The notes beneath the pieces are model-generated. The model was given only the letters and a program-made list of their open reading frames with translations, had not been told where the DNA came from and did no database searches. The translations under genes were made by a program, and so were the position numbers. From NCBI GenBank assembly GCA_963678675.1, contig OY783196.1:13014138-13078137 (forward strand): 64,000 nt of DNA, written 5' to 3'. This document shows, piece after piece, positions 20,401 through 30,302 of the stretch. Numbering within the stretch: position 1 is the first letter of the stretch; each line of letters begins with the position of its first letter. The stretch is from Xiphydria camelus. Its lineage: Eukaryota > Arthropoda > Insecta > Hymenoptera > Xiphydriidae.

Positions 20401-22239
20401 TAGATAGATAGATAGATAGAGTGTTTATTATTCAGAAAATTGAACAAAAGTTGCGTTCTGCCGAAGCAGTGCACAGAGAAACAAGCTTAGTAATAATATA
20501 AACTTAAACTAAGGAATATAATAACAGCAGAAGGGTTAATAATATTAGAGCTTAACAAGCGAACAAGCATAGTGAGTTTCAGCAGGTATAAAATCAAAAT
20601 CAATTAAACAAGCAGATGGGTATAGTAAGTTTTAGCGAATATAAAGTCAGTTTTAGCTTTCGTTAAGGCAGACCCTGTTGCTTCCTCTCTCTCAGTGATG
20701 ATGGAAACACAGTTAGGTGGTCGAGGACGAGTAGAGATCAATTAGCTTCGTGATATCCTCCGTTGACAGGATCGTATGAATGAGCGCTCCATCACACCTT
20801 TTTGTCATTACTGCGCCTGATGAACACCATACGTATTTAAATCCCGCGTTTTTGAGTTTCGGCTTGGCTTCACCGAGTAAGCGGAAAACAAAACTAGGCA
20901 GCATCTCGTTGACATTAATTGTGGAGTCGCTAGTTTGCGAGGAGAAATTGATAGTACCAAGCCTGGTTAGGTGCTCCTTGAGTTTGGCGTATTTTAAGAC
21001 ACCGTGTTTTCGTTTGGCTGCAAGGATCCTTTTGACAGTCCCGGGGTTTTTGCAGACGACCGCGAAAGGTATTTTGGCTGCGATAGATGGACCAGCAGCA
21101 GCTAAAGAGGCAGTAGGGCCTGGAGGCGGAGTTTTGCGTAGGAGTCTAGTGCTGGAGACATCATCGGCAGTAATATCAATGCCGAGTAGGCTAGCGATAC
21201 CTTGGAAGATGAGAGGTGCTTTTTCATCGGTGAGGTCAGTTTCATGAATTCCAGCGACGACTAATTCATTAGATGGATTTTGCCTGCTAAGTACACAGTG
21301 ACTGTGGAGCAAGTTGGAGTTAGTGGCTGCAATAAATAGTTCCAAACCACCGGCTACAGGTAGTTGATCGACCCGGGTTTCAAGAGCCTTAAGAGACTTT
21401 TTAAGCTTCACATTCTCCTCCGATAGATCATCGGTTTTAGAAGTAAGAGCATCCATGGTGAGTGTAAGCTGGTCAGTTTTTGTTTTGAGCATGTCCACGT
21501 CAGCTTTGATGGCATCCACGGTGGCACGAATAACCGGGAGTTCCTGCAGGAGCCCCTCGTGCCTGCCTTGGGCACTTCTGATGTCATTCAGAACCACCAT
21601 AATAGACTCCAGTGTGACTCTACTTTGAGTGTACTTTTTGGGTGGGGGTTTCAGGAAGGCATGGTCATCATCATCATCCGTTTTCCTAGTACGCTTAGGG
21701 CGTCCGGACGATAAGGTAGACGAGCGCGAGGAGTCAGAGGACTCAGAATCAGCAGGAGAATTTAGCTCGAGTTTGTCCTTGGCCCCGGCCATTGTTGGAT
21801 TGTATTTTGGATTCGAGTTTGAAGAATGTAGCCACTGGCAGGTCTTGCACTATTAGAAATTGACGTTAGATGGCAGTGATCGACGGTCGATATAGCAGGA
21901 ATCCTGTTTGGCGCGATCGAGATGGTAAAAATGCACAGAAGACAGAAAGCACTAGTTGGCAGCACTCGTCAGTTCCACACTAGCTGCAAGCGAGCGAAGG
22001 AAAAGCACCAGGCATGCGCAGAGCAAGAAATGCTGCCAGCCAACCTAACCTCCAAATGTTTTACAGTTGTAAATCCAGGTTTCTCGCACCCCAAGCACTT
22101 CCCGGCACAGTAAAGATGCGACACACTTAGACCGCGACTCCAGAGCAAGCATAAAGCGCAAGCAGAATGCACACAGGGGCGAGACAAAGCAGGAAAAAGC
22201 CAAAAATATCAGTGCACTCGAACAAGCAGCCAACCGCGC
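20401..22239 (-). mobile_element. Element A: ORF1-only non-LTR element (half-LINE)
   Basis: Read on the minus strand: 5' UTR (22,239-21,793), ORF1 (21,792-20,713), a 3' UTR of about 290 nt, AATAAACAC, and a (TATC)n tail at 20,420-20,401 that merges into TCTCTC. There is no ORF2. The 3' UTR carries the hairpin CTGC-TTCG-GCAG (20,469-20,458). Element D (34,691-36,456) has the same structure over its entire length, so the missing ORF2 is a family trait. Both ends abut GA/TC microsatellite. Confidence 0.85.
20713..21792 (-). CDS. ORF1 protein of half-LINE A
   Basis: An intact 359-codon ORF starting MAGAKDKLEL. Residues 12-50 are Ser/Asp-rich then basic (RPKRTRKTDDDDD), about 85-150 form a heptad-like coiled coil (LLQELPVIRATVDAI...LKKSLKALETRVDQL), and the middle has an RRM-like alternation (NELVVAGI, FAVVCKNPGTVKRIL). 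The end (TINVNEMLP...GFKYVWCSSG...STEDITKLIDL) resembles the baculovirus FP25K-like C-terminal domain found in many insect LINE ORF1 proteins. Expected role: RNA binding and RNP assembly. About a dozen substitutions and no indels separate it from the copy at 34,932-36,011. Confidence 0.85.
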   Translation of the reverse strand: MAGAKDKLELNSPADSESSDSSRSSTLSSGRPKRTRKTDDDDDHAFLKPPPKKYTQSRVTLESIMVVLNDIRSAQGRHEGLLQELPVIRATVDAIKADVDMLKTKTDQLTLTMDALTSKTDDLSEENVKLKKSLKALETRVDQLPVAGGLELFIAATNSNLLHSHCVLSRQNPSNELVVAGIHETDLTDEKAPLIFQGIASLLGIDITADDVSSTRLLRKTPPPGPTASLAAAGPSIAAKIPFAVVCKNPGTVKRILAAKRKHGVLKYAKLKEHLTRLGTINFSSQTSDSTINVNEMLPSFVFRLLGEAKPKLKNAGFKYVWCSSGAVMTKRCDGALIHTILSTEDITKLIDLYSSSTT

Positions 22240-22582
<343 letters not shown>

Positions 22583-23203
22583 TATATTCAATTCGGCATT
22601 TTATTTCCTCGCCTGTTTTCATCATTTCTTTAAAGTTTTTCCTTGTTCATATCCCCTACCGATTACGTTTCCAATAAGTTTCACTTCCACTGACAAGGAA
22701 ACGTTTCGAGGCCGCCGCTTCCGATCTTGATGAAACTTCGTAAATTTAAAGTTTATCGAAAAATAAGAGACCCCTATTTTTTTATAGCGGCCCAATTTTG
22801 GTTTAAGGGGGTGAAATGGACCCCTGAATTTTCACCCCCTTCGAGCTATCTCCGAAACGAAGCGAGATAGATGAAAACTTTCAATGTACGTTTTGTTTGG
22901 TTTTTTTAGTATAATAAAATCCCCTAAACAGATTTTGAAAAAAAGCATTATTTTTCAAAAAAAAAATTTTTTTTATCTAATTTTTCGAAATTTCGGTTTA
23001 GTCATGTGGACAAAAATTTAGGAAATTTTATTACAAATTCAACCATGTATGACATGATATATTTCCCTCCTACAGTTTTGCAAATTTCTAACTTTTATGT
23101 CTGATAATGAGCGGGCTACCGATGGCAGTGACGGGATAGGTCGGGGGTTATTACTTCTATGTATTTTAATGCCACTTTTCTTTTATTTAATAAAGTTCAA
23201 CTT

Positions 23204-23578
23204 CTATGGCTCATAATTTTGACAATAATGGTATTCCGTGAAAAAATGTTTTATACAAAGTTGTTTCTTACACCAAGCACACGTAATAACGGCAATATCG
23301 CCACATATGTGGCATCGTGGTTCCGAGTCCTGTGCAAAACAAAATTCTACAGGATGTTCAAATTCAGGAGGTCTCCTGAATATATATCCACTCTTGAACC
23401 ACGAATATTTAATAAAGTTAGTAAACCGTGGTGAAGAAAACTGATTATGAGTAAGAGATTGAAGTTTAAAAATATTATCTCTCGAATGAAGGTTAATATC
23501 GTAATTGAAAAGAGTTACAATATCTGAAAACCTCCTTACAAAATTCTTCCACATTCGAAATCCGTATACATCTAGCGG
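23204..23578 (-). pseudogene. Transposase C-terminus, left inverted copy
   Basis: The minus-strand frame encodes MWKNFVRRFSDIVTLF and the zinc-finger-like end CHICGDIAVITCAWCKKQLC-x2-HFF-x4-HYC. It is the mirror copy of 24,160-24,534 with a few differences. It lacks the DDE core. Confidence 0.75.
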
Positions 23579-23718
23579 AATATTATCAAAATAAAATGGA
23601 CAAAAATTGTTCAGAAATCTTATTAATAAATCCGACCGTTAATTTATTTATATTATTTTCTGTTTGTGTGTAAGTAACTAATAATTCACTCACAGGTTAG
23701 ATAAAATTGTCTGAATTT

Positions 23719-23967
23719 TTATAGTTTTTTGTTGGAATCATTTTTTTCTTTACTTTTCTTCTTCGCGTACTGTTTCCTCCAGTACTCCTCAAATTCTTGC
23801 AGCTCTCGTTCTACTTCGGCCATGGATGGTCCTGTTGTGCGGAATGTCAGATCCAGCGATTTCCCGGGAGACGGCAATGGTATGTGCCCATTTTTAAGAT
23901 CCTCCACGATCTTCTCAAAAGTCGGTAACTCGTTTGAACCCATCACTTGAATGATAGACGCAGCCAA
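23719..23967 (-). CDS. Unrecognised ORF in the foldback spacer
   Basis: 82 residues from the first ATG-equivalent, open further upstream (RASVSLAASIIQVMGS), ending in a Lys-rich tail (YAKKKSKEKNDSNKKL). Codon use and the acidic/basic helix-like C-terminus look protein-like, suggesting the last exon of a captured host gene. I cannot name it. Confidence 0.3.
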   Translation of the reverse strand: MAASIIQVMGSNELPTFEKIVEDLKNGHIPLPSPGKSLDLTFRTTGPSMAEVERELQEFEEYWRKQYAKKKSKEKNDSNKKL

Positions 23968-24049
23968 TGAAACTGAAGCTCTTTGCTTCTCGGCCCTGTA
24001 TATATACTCCTCGAAAATGCCGTAAACAACATTCCTGTTATTTGTAGGG

Positions 24050-24534
24050 TTGCCTTATATGGCAAGTGCCGCAAGCAGCGAAGTGTTCAAGAAGCTACAC
24101 CAGAAGACAAGACAATAATATTAATGACGATTCCACAAGGCACCACCGGACTGATTCAACCGCTAGACGTATACGGCTTTCGAATGTGGAAGAATTTTGT
24201 AAGGAGGTTTTCAGATATTGTAACTCTTTTCAATTACGATATTAACCTTCATTCGAGAGATAATATTTTAAAACTTCAATCTCTTACTCATAATCAGTTT
24301 TCTTCACCACGGTTTACTAACTTTATTAAATATTCGTGGTTCAAGAGTGGATATATATTCAGGAGACCTCCTGAATTTGAACATCCTGTAGAATTTTGTT
24401 TTGCACAGGACTCGGAACCACGATGCCACATATGTGGCGATATTGCCGTTATTACGTGTGCTTGGTGTAAGAAACAACTTTGTATGAAACATTTTTTCAC
24501 GGAATACCATTATTGTCATAATTATGAGCCATAG
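24050..24534 (+). pseudogene. Transposase C-terminus, right inverted copy
   Basis: The plus-strand frame includes ATPEDKTIILMTIP, then GTTGLIQPLDVYGFRMWKNF and the Cys/His end CHICGD...CAWCKKQLC. The IQPLDV motif is characteristic of pogo-like DDE transposases around the third catalytic region. The upstream DDE core is absent and the first 20 or so codons of the open frame are unrelated. The family assignment beyond pogo-like is uncertain. Confidence 0.65.
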
Positions 24535-25043
24535 AAGTTGAACTTTATTAAATAAAAGAAAAGTGGCATTAAAATACATAGAAGTAATAACCCCCGACCT
24601 ATCCCGTCACTGCCATTGGTAGCCCGCTCATTATCAGACATAAAAGTTAGAAATTTGCAAAACTGTAGGAGGGAAATATATCATGTCATACATGGTTGAA
24701 TTTGTAATAAAATTTCCTAAATTTTTGTCCACATGACTAAACCGAAATTTCGAAAAATTAGATAAAAAAATTTTTTTTTTTGAAAAATAATGCTTTTTTT
24801 CAAAATCTGTTTAGGGGATTTTATTATACTAAAAAAACCAAACAAAACGTACATTGAAAGTTTTCATCTATCTCGCTTCGTTTCGGAGATAGCTCGAAGG
24901 GGGTGAAAATTCAGGGGTCCATTTCACCCCCTTAAACCAAAATTGGGCCGCTATAAAAAAATAGGGGTCTCTTATTTTTCGATAAACTTTAAATTTACGA
25001 AGTTTCATCAAGATCGGAAGCGGCGGCCTCGAAACGTTTCCTT

Positions 25044-25717
25044 TGAGACGCGAGGATTACCTTTCTTTACGCTTATCCCATTTATTACTCCATTTACGCT
25101 TTCGCTTTCTTTGACTCTATGTACTGCCGGCATAAAAGGAGCCGAAATATAGATATTGCGGGACTGGGGAAATATAGGTTTTACGAGACTGGGGAAATAC
25201 CCAGCGTCATCCCAAACTGTGACGGTAATCATCTGTGTATTTTCGACCTGACAAAAGTTTTCTGCATAACTAAAACGAAAACTAACTAAAATTTTCCTAC
25301 ATCTGCTTGCCAGTAAGGAATACGGTGCTGCTACATATGGAAAAATGCAAATTACGGGACTCGTCAGTCTACCTGGGAAGGTCCGGAACATACCTTTCGG
25401 CCAATACGTTTCATTACATCCCATTAATTAAAGCAAATTCCTGTGAATCGAGGGTGATTTTTCCCTGCAGTTGTTTTCAAGATGTCAAAAAAAAGCGTTT
25501 AAAACGAAAGTTTCTTTCATGCCGCTAGCCACATCCCGCCTATACCTTTTCCACATATCTTTCCTCGAATATTCAGGTAGTTTATAATTATATAAACACA
25601 GATACTTTTCAACCGCTTCAACAAGCTTCATACAGAATTCTTGTTCGCCGGTTTTGAGCATTTATCTCTAATAAATATTAACATAAAAATCCAAACGTCT
25701 ACGACGATATTTTTAAA
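25044..25717. other. Unassigned sequence
   Basis: No repeat or gene was recognised. A short direct repeat ('gactggggaaata') lies at about 25,163 and 25,189. Confidence 0.4.
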
Positions 25718-25719
25718 TA

Positions 25720-26007
25720 GGTGCCCATACACACAGAATTGTCGGTTTATGTTGTCGGTGAACGAAGGGCCTAAATAGCGCTTTCGGTTAGATTAGGATG
25801 ATATTAAGCGGTACGAACCGACGTTCCGTCTGTCGTGCTAAAACGCATGTTAGTGGACGGCGGCAGTTTTTCCCGTCGGTCTGGACTGACGGGTCAGCCT
25901 GACGGTTCGATCTGGCGCTTCGCGCGCCCACTAACTGAAAGGTAAAACTGCCGGTTCGAACCGCGCCGTTCCAAACCGACAGTTCGACCTCTGTGTGTAT
26001 GGGCACC
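25720..26007. mobile_element. MITE with GGTGCCCATACACACAG ends
   Basis: GGTGCCCATACACACAG at 25,720 is inverted as CTGTGTGTATGGGCACC ending at 26,007, with TA on both sides. The interior is GC-richer, with 'gaccgacagttcg'-like inverted blocks. No ORF function is visible. Confidence 0.75.
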
Positions 26008-26084
26008 TAATGTTGGAATGGTGAATAGACACGACAGCCGTTATTGGAGCGCTGACAATCTACATTGGATGCGGTCGATTAACC

Positions 26085-26520
26085 ATCAGAACCATTGGAG
26101 TGTCAACGTTTGGTGCAGAATTGTGGATTCGAAGATTATAGGGCCGTGTTTTTGTTGACGGCAACGTAACTGGCGGTCGATATCTTCGTTTCTTGCAACA
26201 AGATCTTCCTGCACTGTTAAGGAGATAAATCTAGCAGTAAGGTTGACAATGTGGTTCCAGCAAGATGGCGCACCTCCTCATTACAAAAGAAATGTGCGAA
26301 ATTTTCTTGACGAAAGGTTTCCAGGAAAATAGATTGGCCGCGGAGGACCAGTGAGGTGGCCACCTAGATCATCAGACTTAACGTCGCCGGACTTTTTTCT
26401 GTGGGACTACGTTAAAAATGCTGTGTTTCGTGAGCCTCCTATAACACGCAATGACATGAAAGATCGCATAAGAGCATGCGCCGCAATAACACCAACTACA
26501 TTGAAGCAACCTTGACGAAT
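26085..26520 (+). pseudogene. Mariner-like transposase relic (DD41D-type spacing)
   Basis: The plus strand encodes HWSVNVWCRIVDSKIIGP, then MWFQQDGAPPHYKRNVR and WPPRSSDLTSPDFFLWDYVK, then MKDRIRACAAITPTTLK, with in-frame stops. Counting from the Asp of QQDGAP to the Asp of LTSPD gives 41 intervening residues, as in the rosa/DD41D mariner group. The N-terminal HTH half is not recognisable. Confidence 0.75.
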
Positions 26521-26859
26521 TTCCACAGAAGAATTGTAGCGTTGCCGTCCTAAAGGAGGTAAGTGCCAAAACCATGTCTCAAAGATATTGGCAAAAAAAT
26601 AATATTAAATTACTCTGGCAGTACCCCAGCACCATCTTTTATGTTTACTAAACATTACTAGAATAAACGCATGGCACTTGCCCCCTTTACAGGAACACGG
26701 CGATGGTAATTACAACATATTGATGTACAAATACACATTTTTCAAATTTTGGCACTTACCCCCTTTGGAACGGCAACGCTACAATTGCACTCTATCGTCA
26801 GAAAAACGGTGGTAACTTTGAACAATTATTAAAAAGCTAGATTTTACTTCTTTTTTTTA

Positions 26860-27240
26860 GTTTCGGACAAAAGTTATATTTAGTTTATACCATAAAATCA
26901 TAATGTGCAATAAAAAGTGCGAGTTTTAATTTAAAAAATAATTTTACCCTGTTTTCACCGATTTCAGCGCCATCTACGAAGGTAATTAAAAAAGTTTCAG
27001 GTAAAAGTTATTTCGTTTTTAGCATAGAATCATAATATGCAATAAAAAGTGGGGATTCCCATTAAAAAAAAATAATTTTCCCCAAATTCGCCAATTGCAG
27101 TGCTATCTGTGATGAAACTGATGCAGTCAGCTTATGGCTCCCTTTATACTTAACAAATTTTATATGAAACGCTTTTTTCCTAGGATGTATATTTCTCGAG
27201 ATATTCTGCTGCAAATATTAAAATGGGACACTTTATAGAT
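26860..27240. repeat. Terminal region of the mariner relic with a subterminal tandem repeat
   Basis: Two similar blocks (about 26,868-26,975 and 26,993-27,110) share 'aaaagttat', 'ataaaatcataatgtgcaat', 'ttcgccaatt/ttcaccgattt' and 'gcgccatct'. The outer end has 'atatttctcgagatattctgctgc'-type sequence like that at 10,890. Probably the 3' end of the transposon whose transposase is at 26,085. Confidence 0.55.
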
Positions 27241-27585
27241 ATGTTTTAATATATCAAAAAACATTACATATATTTTTTCTTACATGCTAATTCGGTCATT
27301 TAAGGAGTGAAAACTACCCCTAAATTTAATCCCGCAAAAACCATTTTTTTACGATTCCTCAAAAGCTACGTTTAATTTCTTAATGAAACAATTGGATATT
27401 ATTCCTTATCGAAAGACGATGATGCCTCTGCGAAGTAATTTTACACTCGAAGAGGTTGCATCTCTCATTTTTCATAGGGGTAAAAATAAGTTTTTCCAGA
27501 AATGTTTCGTCACAGAAGTGACTAAATTTAATAAATATGAATAAAGATTTTTCTATTATAAATAAAACTAGGGGGCTCTGCCCCT

Positions 27586-28969
27586 TGCTCGCTGCGCTCG
27601 CCACCCCCGACCCCCCCCCCCCCCGCTTCGCGGCGCTCCCCCCCGTAGATCCTCGAGAGCGAGGTGGGAGTATACGCCTTTTGCGTATCTGGAAAGTACG
27701 CCGAAAGCGCCGCGTAGTGGCCAAGATTGGCACAAATGGGTTACACTGTCAACCAATCAGGCCTTCCGGCTTGTACTTCTATAGGCACACCTGAGTATAC
27801 ATGTGACCACATGTATAGTCGTACACCCCCGTGCCGTGTAACCCAGTACGGCACTTTTTGTTCACCAGGCGGCACTACCACCGATGCGCAAACGGCGTAT
27901 ACACCAACGCCCGTTTCACACTTCCACGGCGACCGTCCAAACGGCGCCGTTCAAATGGCGCCGTTCTATGAAGTTGACTTTTCACACAGAGACGGTTTTC
28001 AAACGGCACCGTTTAAGGTAGTACTATCGCTCGGCTCACCACCTAATAGGGGCACCGGGGGGGGGGGGTATAAGAAAATGTTCACTTCGGCAGGAAAAAG
28101 TTTCTACAATTTGTTCATTGAAGCTTCGTTTGAATGTTTCTCGTAACCCTTTGCGGGATAGAAACAGAAATAAATTTTGTAGCAAAAAATATTTCATATT
28201 TTCTTCATGCACCACAACCGTACAGATTCGTACAGCCCTGTCTCAATACATTCCAGTTTCGTATATACGGATACACGTAAACACTAGTATCGTAAGGTCC
28301 GCATCGAAAACGTGGCAATACCGCTTCATCACTACATATACTGACATGATTGTAGTGTTTGGTTATGTGTTGCTACTGAATACATCACGTGTGCTGTTGC
28401 CACATTCTCTCCGCTCAATTTTCCCCCTCCTACGTAATTGATAGTGTAATAAATTATTTTATTTGTATTATAGTGTAAATATAATTATTTTTTTACTCAA
28501 TAACTAAACAGTGGATCTTTCCTATTTTTTAATATATATTTTTATGAATATAGAACTATGTGTCTGAATTTTTTTTAACAAATCGGTAGATGTTTTAGCT
28601 TCAAAATGTGAAAAATACTTCAAAGCATGCCCATTTACATGAGGTTAAATGGGAGAAATGCACATCTTTAAAATTTAATATCTTTATTTTCCGACGGTAG
28701 ATCGTTTTTTTTCACTAACAAAAATGTTTTATTTTGTCGAAATCTACGTCTGAACAAAATTTCAGAATGTCCGTAGATGAATCGATATTGTGCTACCTTA
28801 AACGGTGCCGTTCCTTTGAGTTGACTTCTCCCACATAGACGGTTTTGTCAGTTTATAGTGAGTTATAGTGAGAATCGTGTTCGTAGACGTATTATAGCAA
28901 TGATGGTATTATATAGACGCATGAAAAGGAAAAAAAGAAACAGATATAAGTGGGTTCATTTCAACTATT
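27586..28969. other. Helitron 3' non-coding body
   Basis: GC-rich near 27,586-28,060 (including a run of 14 C at about 27,609-27,622) and AT-rich to 28,850. ORFs here lack recognisable domains. The inverted pair GGCACCGTTTAAGGTA (about 28,003) and TACCTTAAACGGTGCC (about 28,794) suggests a nested MITE. Confidence 0.4.
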
Positions 28970-29685
28970 TCAGGATGTTAATATCCAGATTACGGGCCTT
29001 TCTTCTACTAACGATACAAAGCGACACCGAGATAGTGCGACATAGAGTTGACCGTGCGTGAATATGGTTTCCCGCGTGGTAACAATCAAACCTACACGGT
29101 CGAAGCTTTGGCCCTGTGCTTTATTAATAGTCATCGCGAACGCCAACCGCACGGGGAATTGGTGTCGCTTCAACACAAACGGCATGTCGATATCACCGCG
29201 CGTACCTAAAGTAATACGGGGTATAGGATAGTTATTTTCGTTATGAGGGCGTGAAGCGCTGTTTTTAACGAGTGTGAAGTTTGCTGCACGAGCAAAGCGA
29301 GTACGGCAATTACACTCGTTATAACGGCGCGAAACAACCGAATAACGAATTCTATTTTTTGTCACTAATTGTAAGTGTCAAATACGAGGTTGACAATTTC
29401 ACGCACTGCGCAGGTTATTTCACGCACTGCGCAACTTTTCACGAATTGGTGTGTGAAAGATGATTTCACATGCGTCGAGGACGTCCATGAAACCGAGTAT
29501 TTGACACTGAGTGACAAAAACGATTTTTCCCTTCTTGTCGCCCGTAAGAACTTCACATAGTAGAATATTCTGTGATAAGACTGCGTGGTGATGCCCTTAG
29601 CCCAGTGCGCCGGACCCCAATAGTTTCTTCGACGCATAAAGAAACACCGCCGGCTGAGCGTCGTCATGTTTACCGGAGCGGTCAC
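28970..29685 (-). pseudogene. Helitron PIF1-like helicase C-terminus
   Basis: The minus-strand frame 29,252-28,970 encodes YPIPRITLGTRGDIDMPFVL, then FPVRLAFAMTINKAQGQSFD and FTHGQLYVALSRCRFVSLVE. TINKAQGQ and YVALSR are PIF1 helicase motifs V and VI. Upstream, in shifted frames, are CEVLTGDKKGKIVF and MLLRN-like scraps. Frameshifts make it non-functional. It would unwind DNA during rolling-circle transposition. Confidence 0.8.
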
Positions 29686-29790
29686 GTCTTATCGCAGTAA
29701 TAAGAAAACATTATGTCGGCGACGGCAGTGACGCACAGCCCACGTGGGTTTTTGATGCTCCAAAAAACTTGTTTATATAATAGAGAGAGA

Positions 29791-30010
29791 TAGATAGATA
29801 GATAGATAGATGAGTGTTTATTATTCAGAAAATTGAACAAAAGTTGCGTTCTGCCGAAGCAGTGCACAGAGAAACAAGCGTAGTAATAATATAAACTTAA
29901 ACTAAGGAATATAATAACAGCAGAAGGGTTAATAATATTGGAGCTTAACAAGCGAACAAGCATAGTGAGTTTTAGCATGTATAAAATCAAAATCAATTAC
30001 AGTTTTCAAT
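29791..30010 (-). mobile_element. Element B: 5'-truncated copy of the half-LINE family
   Basis: Only the terminal 200 or so nt of the 3' UTR are present, nearly identical to 20,401-20,610 of element A, including the hairpin (29,862-29,851), AATAAACAC and a (TATC)n tail. GA/TC microsatellite lies on both sides (29,782-29,790 and 30,011-30,032). Confidence 0.85.
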
Positions 30011-30302
30011 GAGAGAGAGAGAGAGAGAGAGATTGATTGATTGATGATAATGTTTATTGCCCATGGTTGAGCAAAAGTTTGCAGTATGACTGCATGTACA
30101 GCGTGAATAAAAATAAAAATAGTGGATTAAGTAACAATAGTAATAAAATAAAATAATATAAAATAAAATAAAATGAGATAAAATAAGACAAAAATGAAAA
30201 TATGAAATCGAATAAACTCAAATAAAGAAAAATAATATAATAATAGTGATAATAATAATACGTTCAACTCCCTGCTGCACAGACAGCAGTAAGGAGAGAT
30301 AT

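Larger units (their letters stand above)
22695..25043. mobile_element. Foldback of two inverted transposase-end copies
   Basis: Arms 22,695-23,578 and 24,160-25,043 (884 bp each) are nearly identical inverted copies beginning AAGGAAACGTTTCGAGG. Each contains the same transposase C-terminus; the right copy extends further upstream. The spacer (23,579-24,159) holds a different ORF. It looks like a transposon end duplicated as an inverted dimer. No clear target duplication was found. Confidence 0.85.
27568..29700 (-). mobile_element. Helitron relic
   Basis: On the minus strand the element ends at 27,568 with the hairpin GGGGC-AGA-GCCCC followed by CTAG and then T-rich host sequence, exactly the Helitron 3' signature (hairpin, CTRR, insertion before T). 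Upstream on the same strand lies a helicase C-terminus. The body also holds C-rich and 'aacggcgccgtt' repeats near 27,930-28,020 and 28,795. The 5' end and Rep domain are missing, with element B of the LINE array beginning at 29,785. Confidence 0.7.

Noticed and set aside
27537..28146. Coding ORFs in the GC-rich Helitron body
   Set aside because: They overlap homopolymer C and low-complexity sequence and have no recognisable motif.
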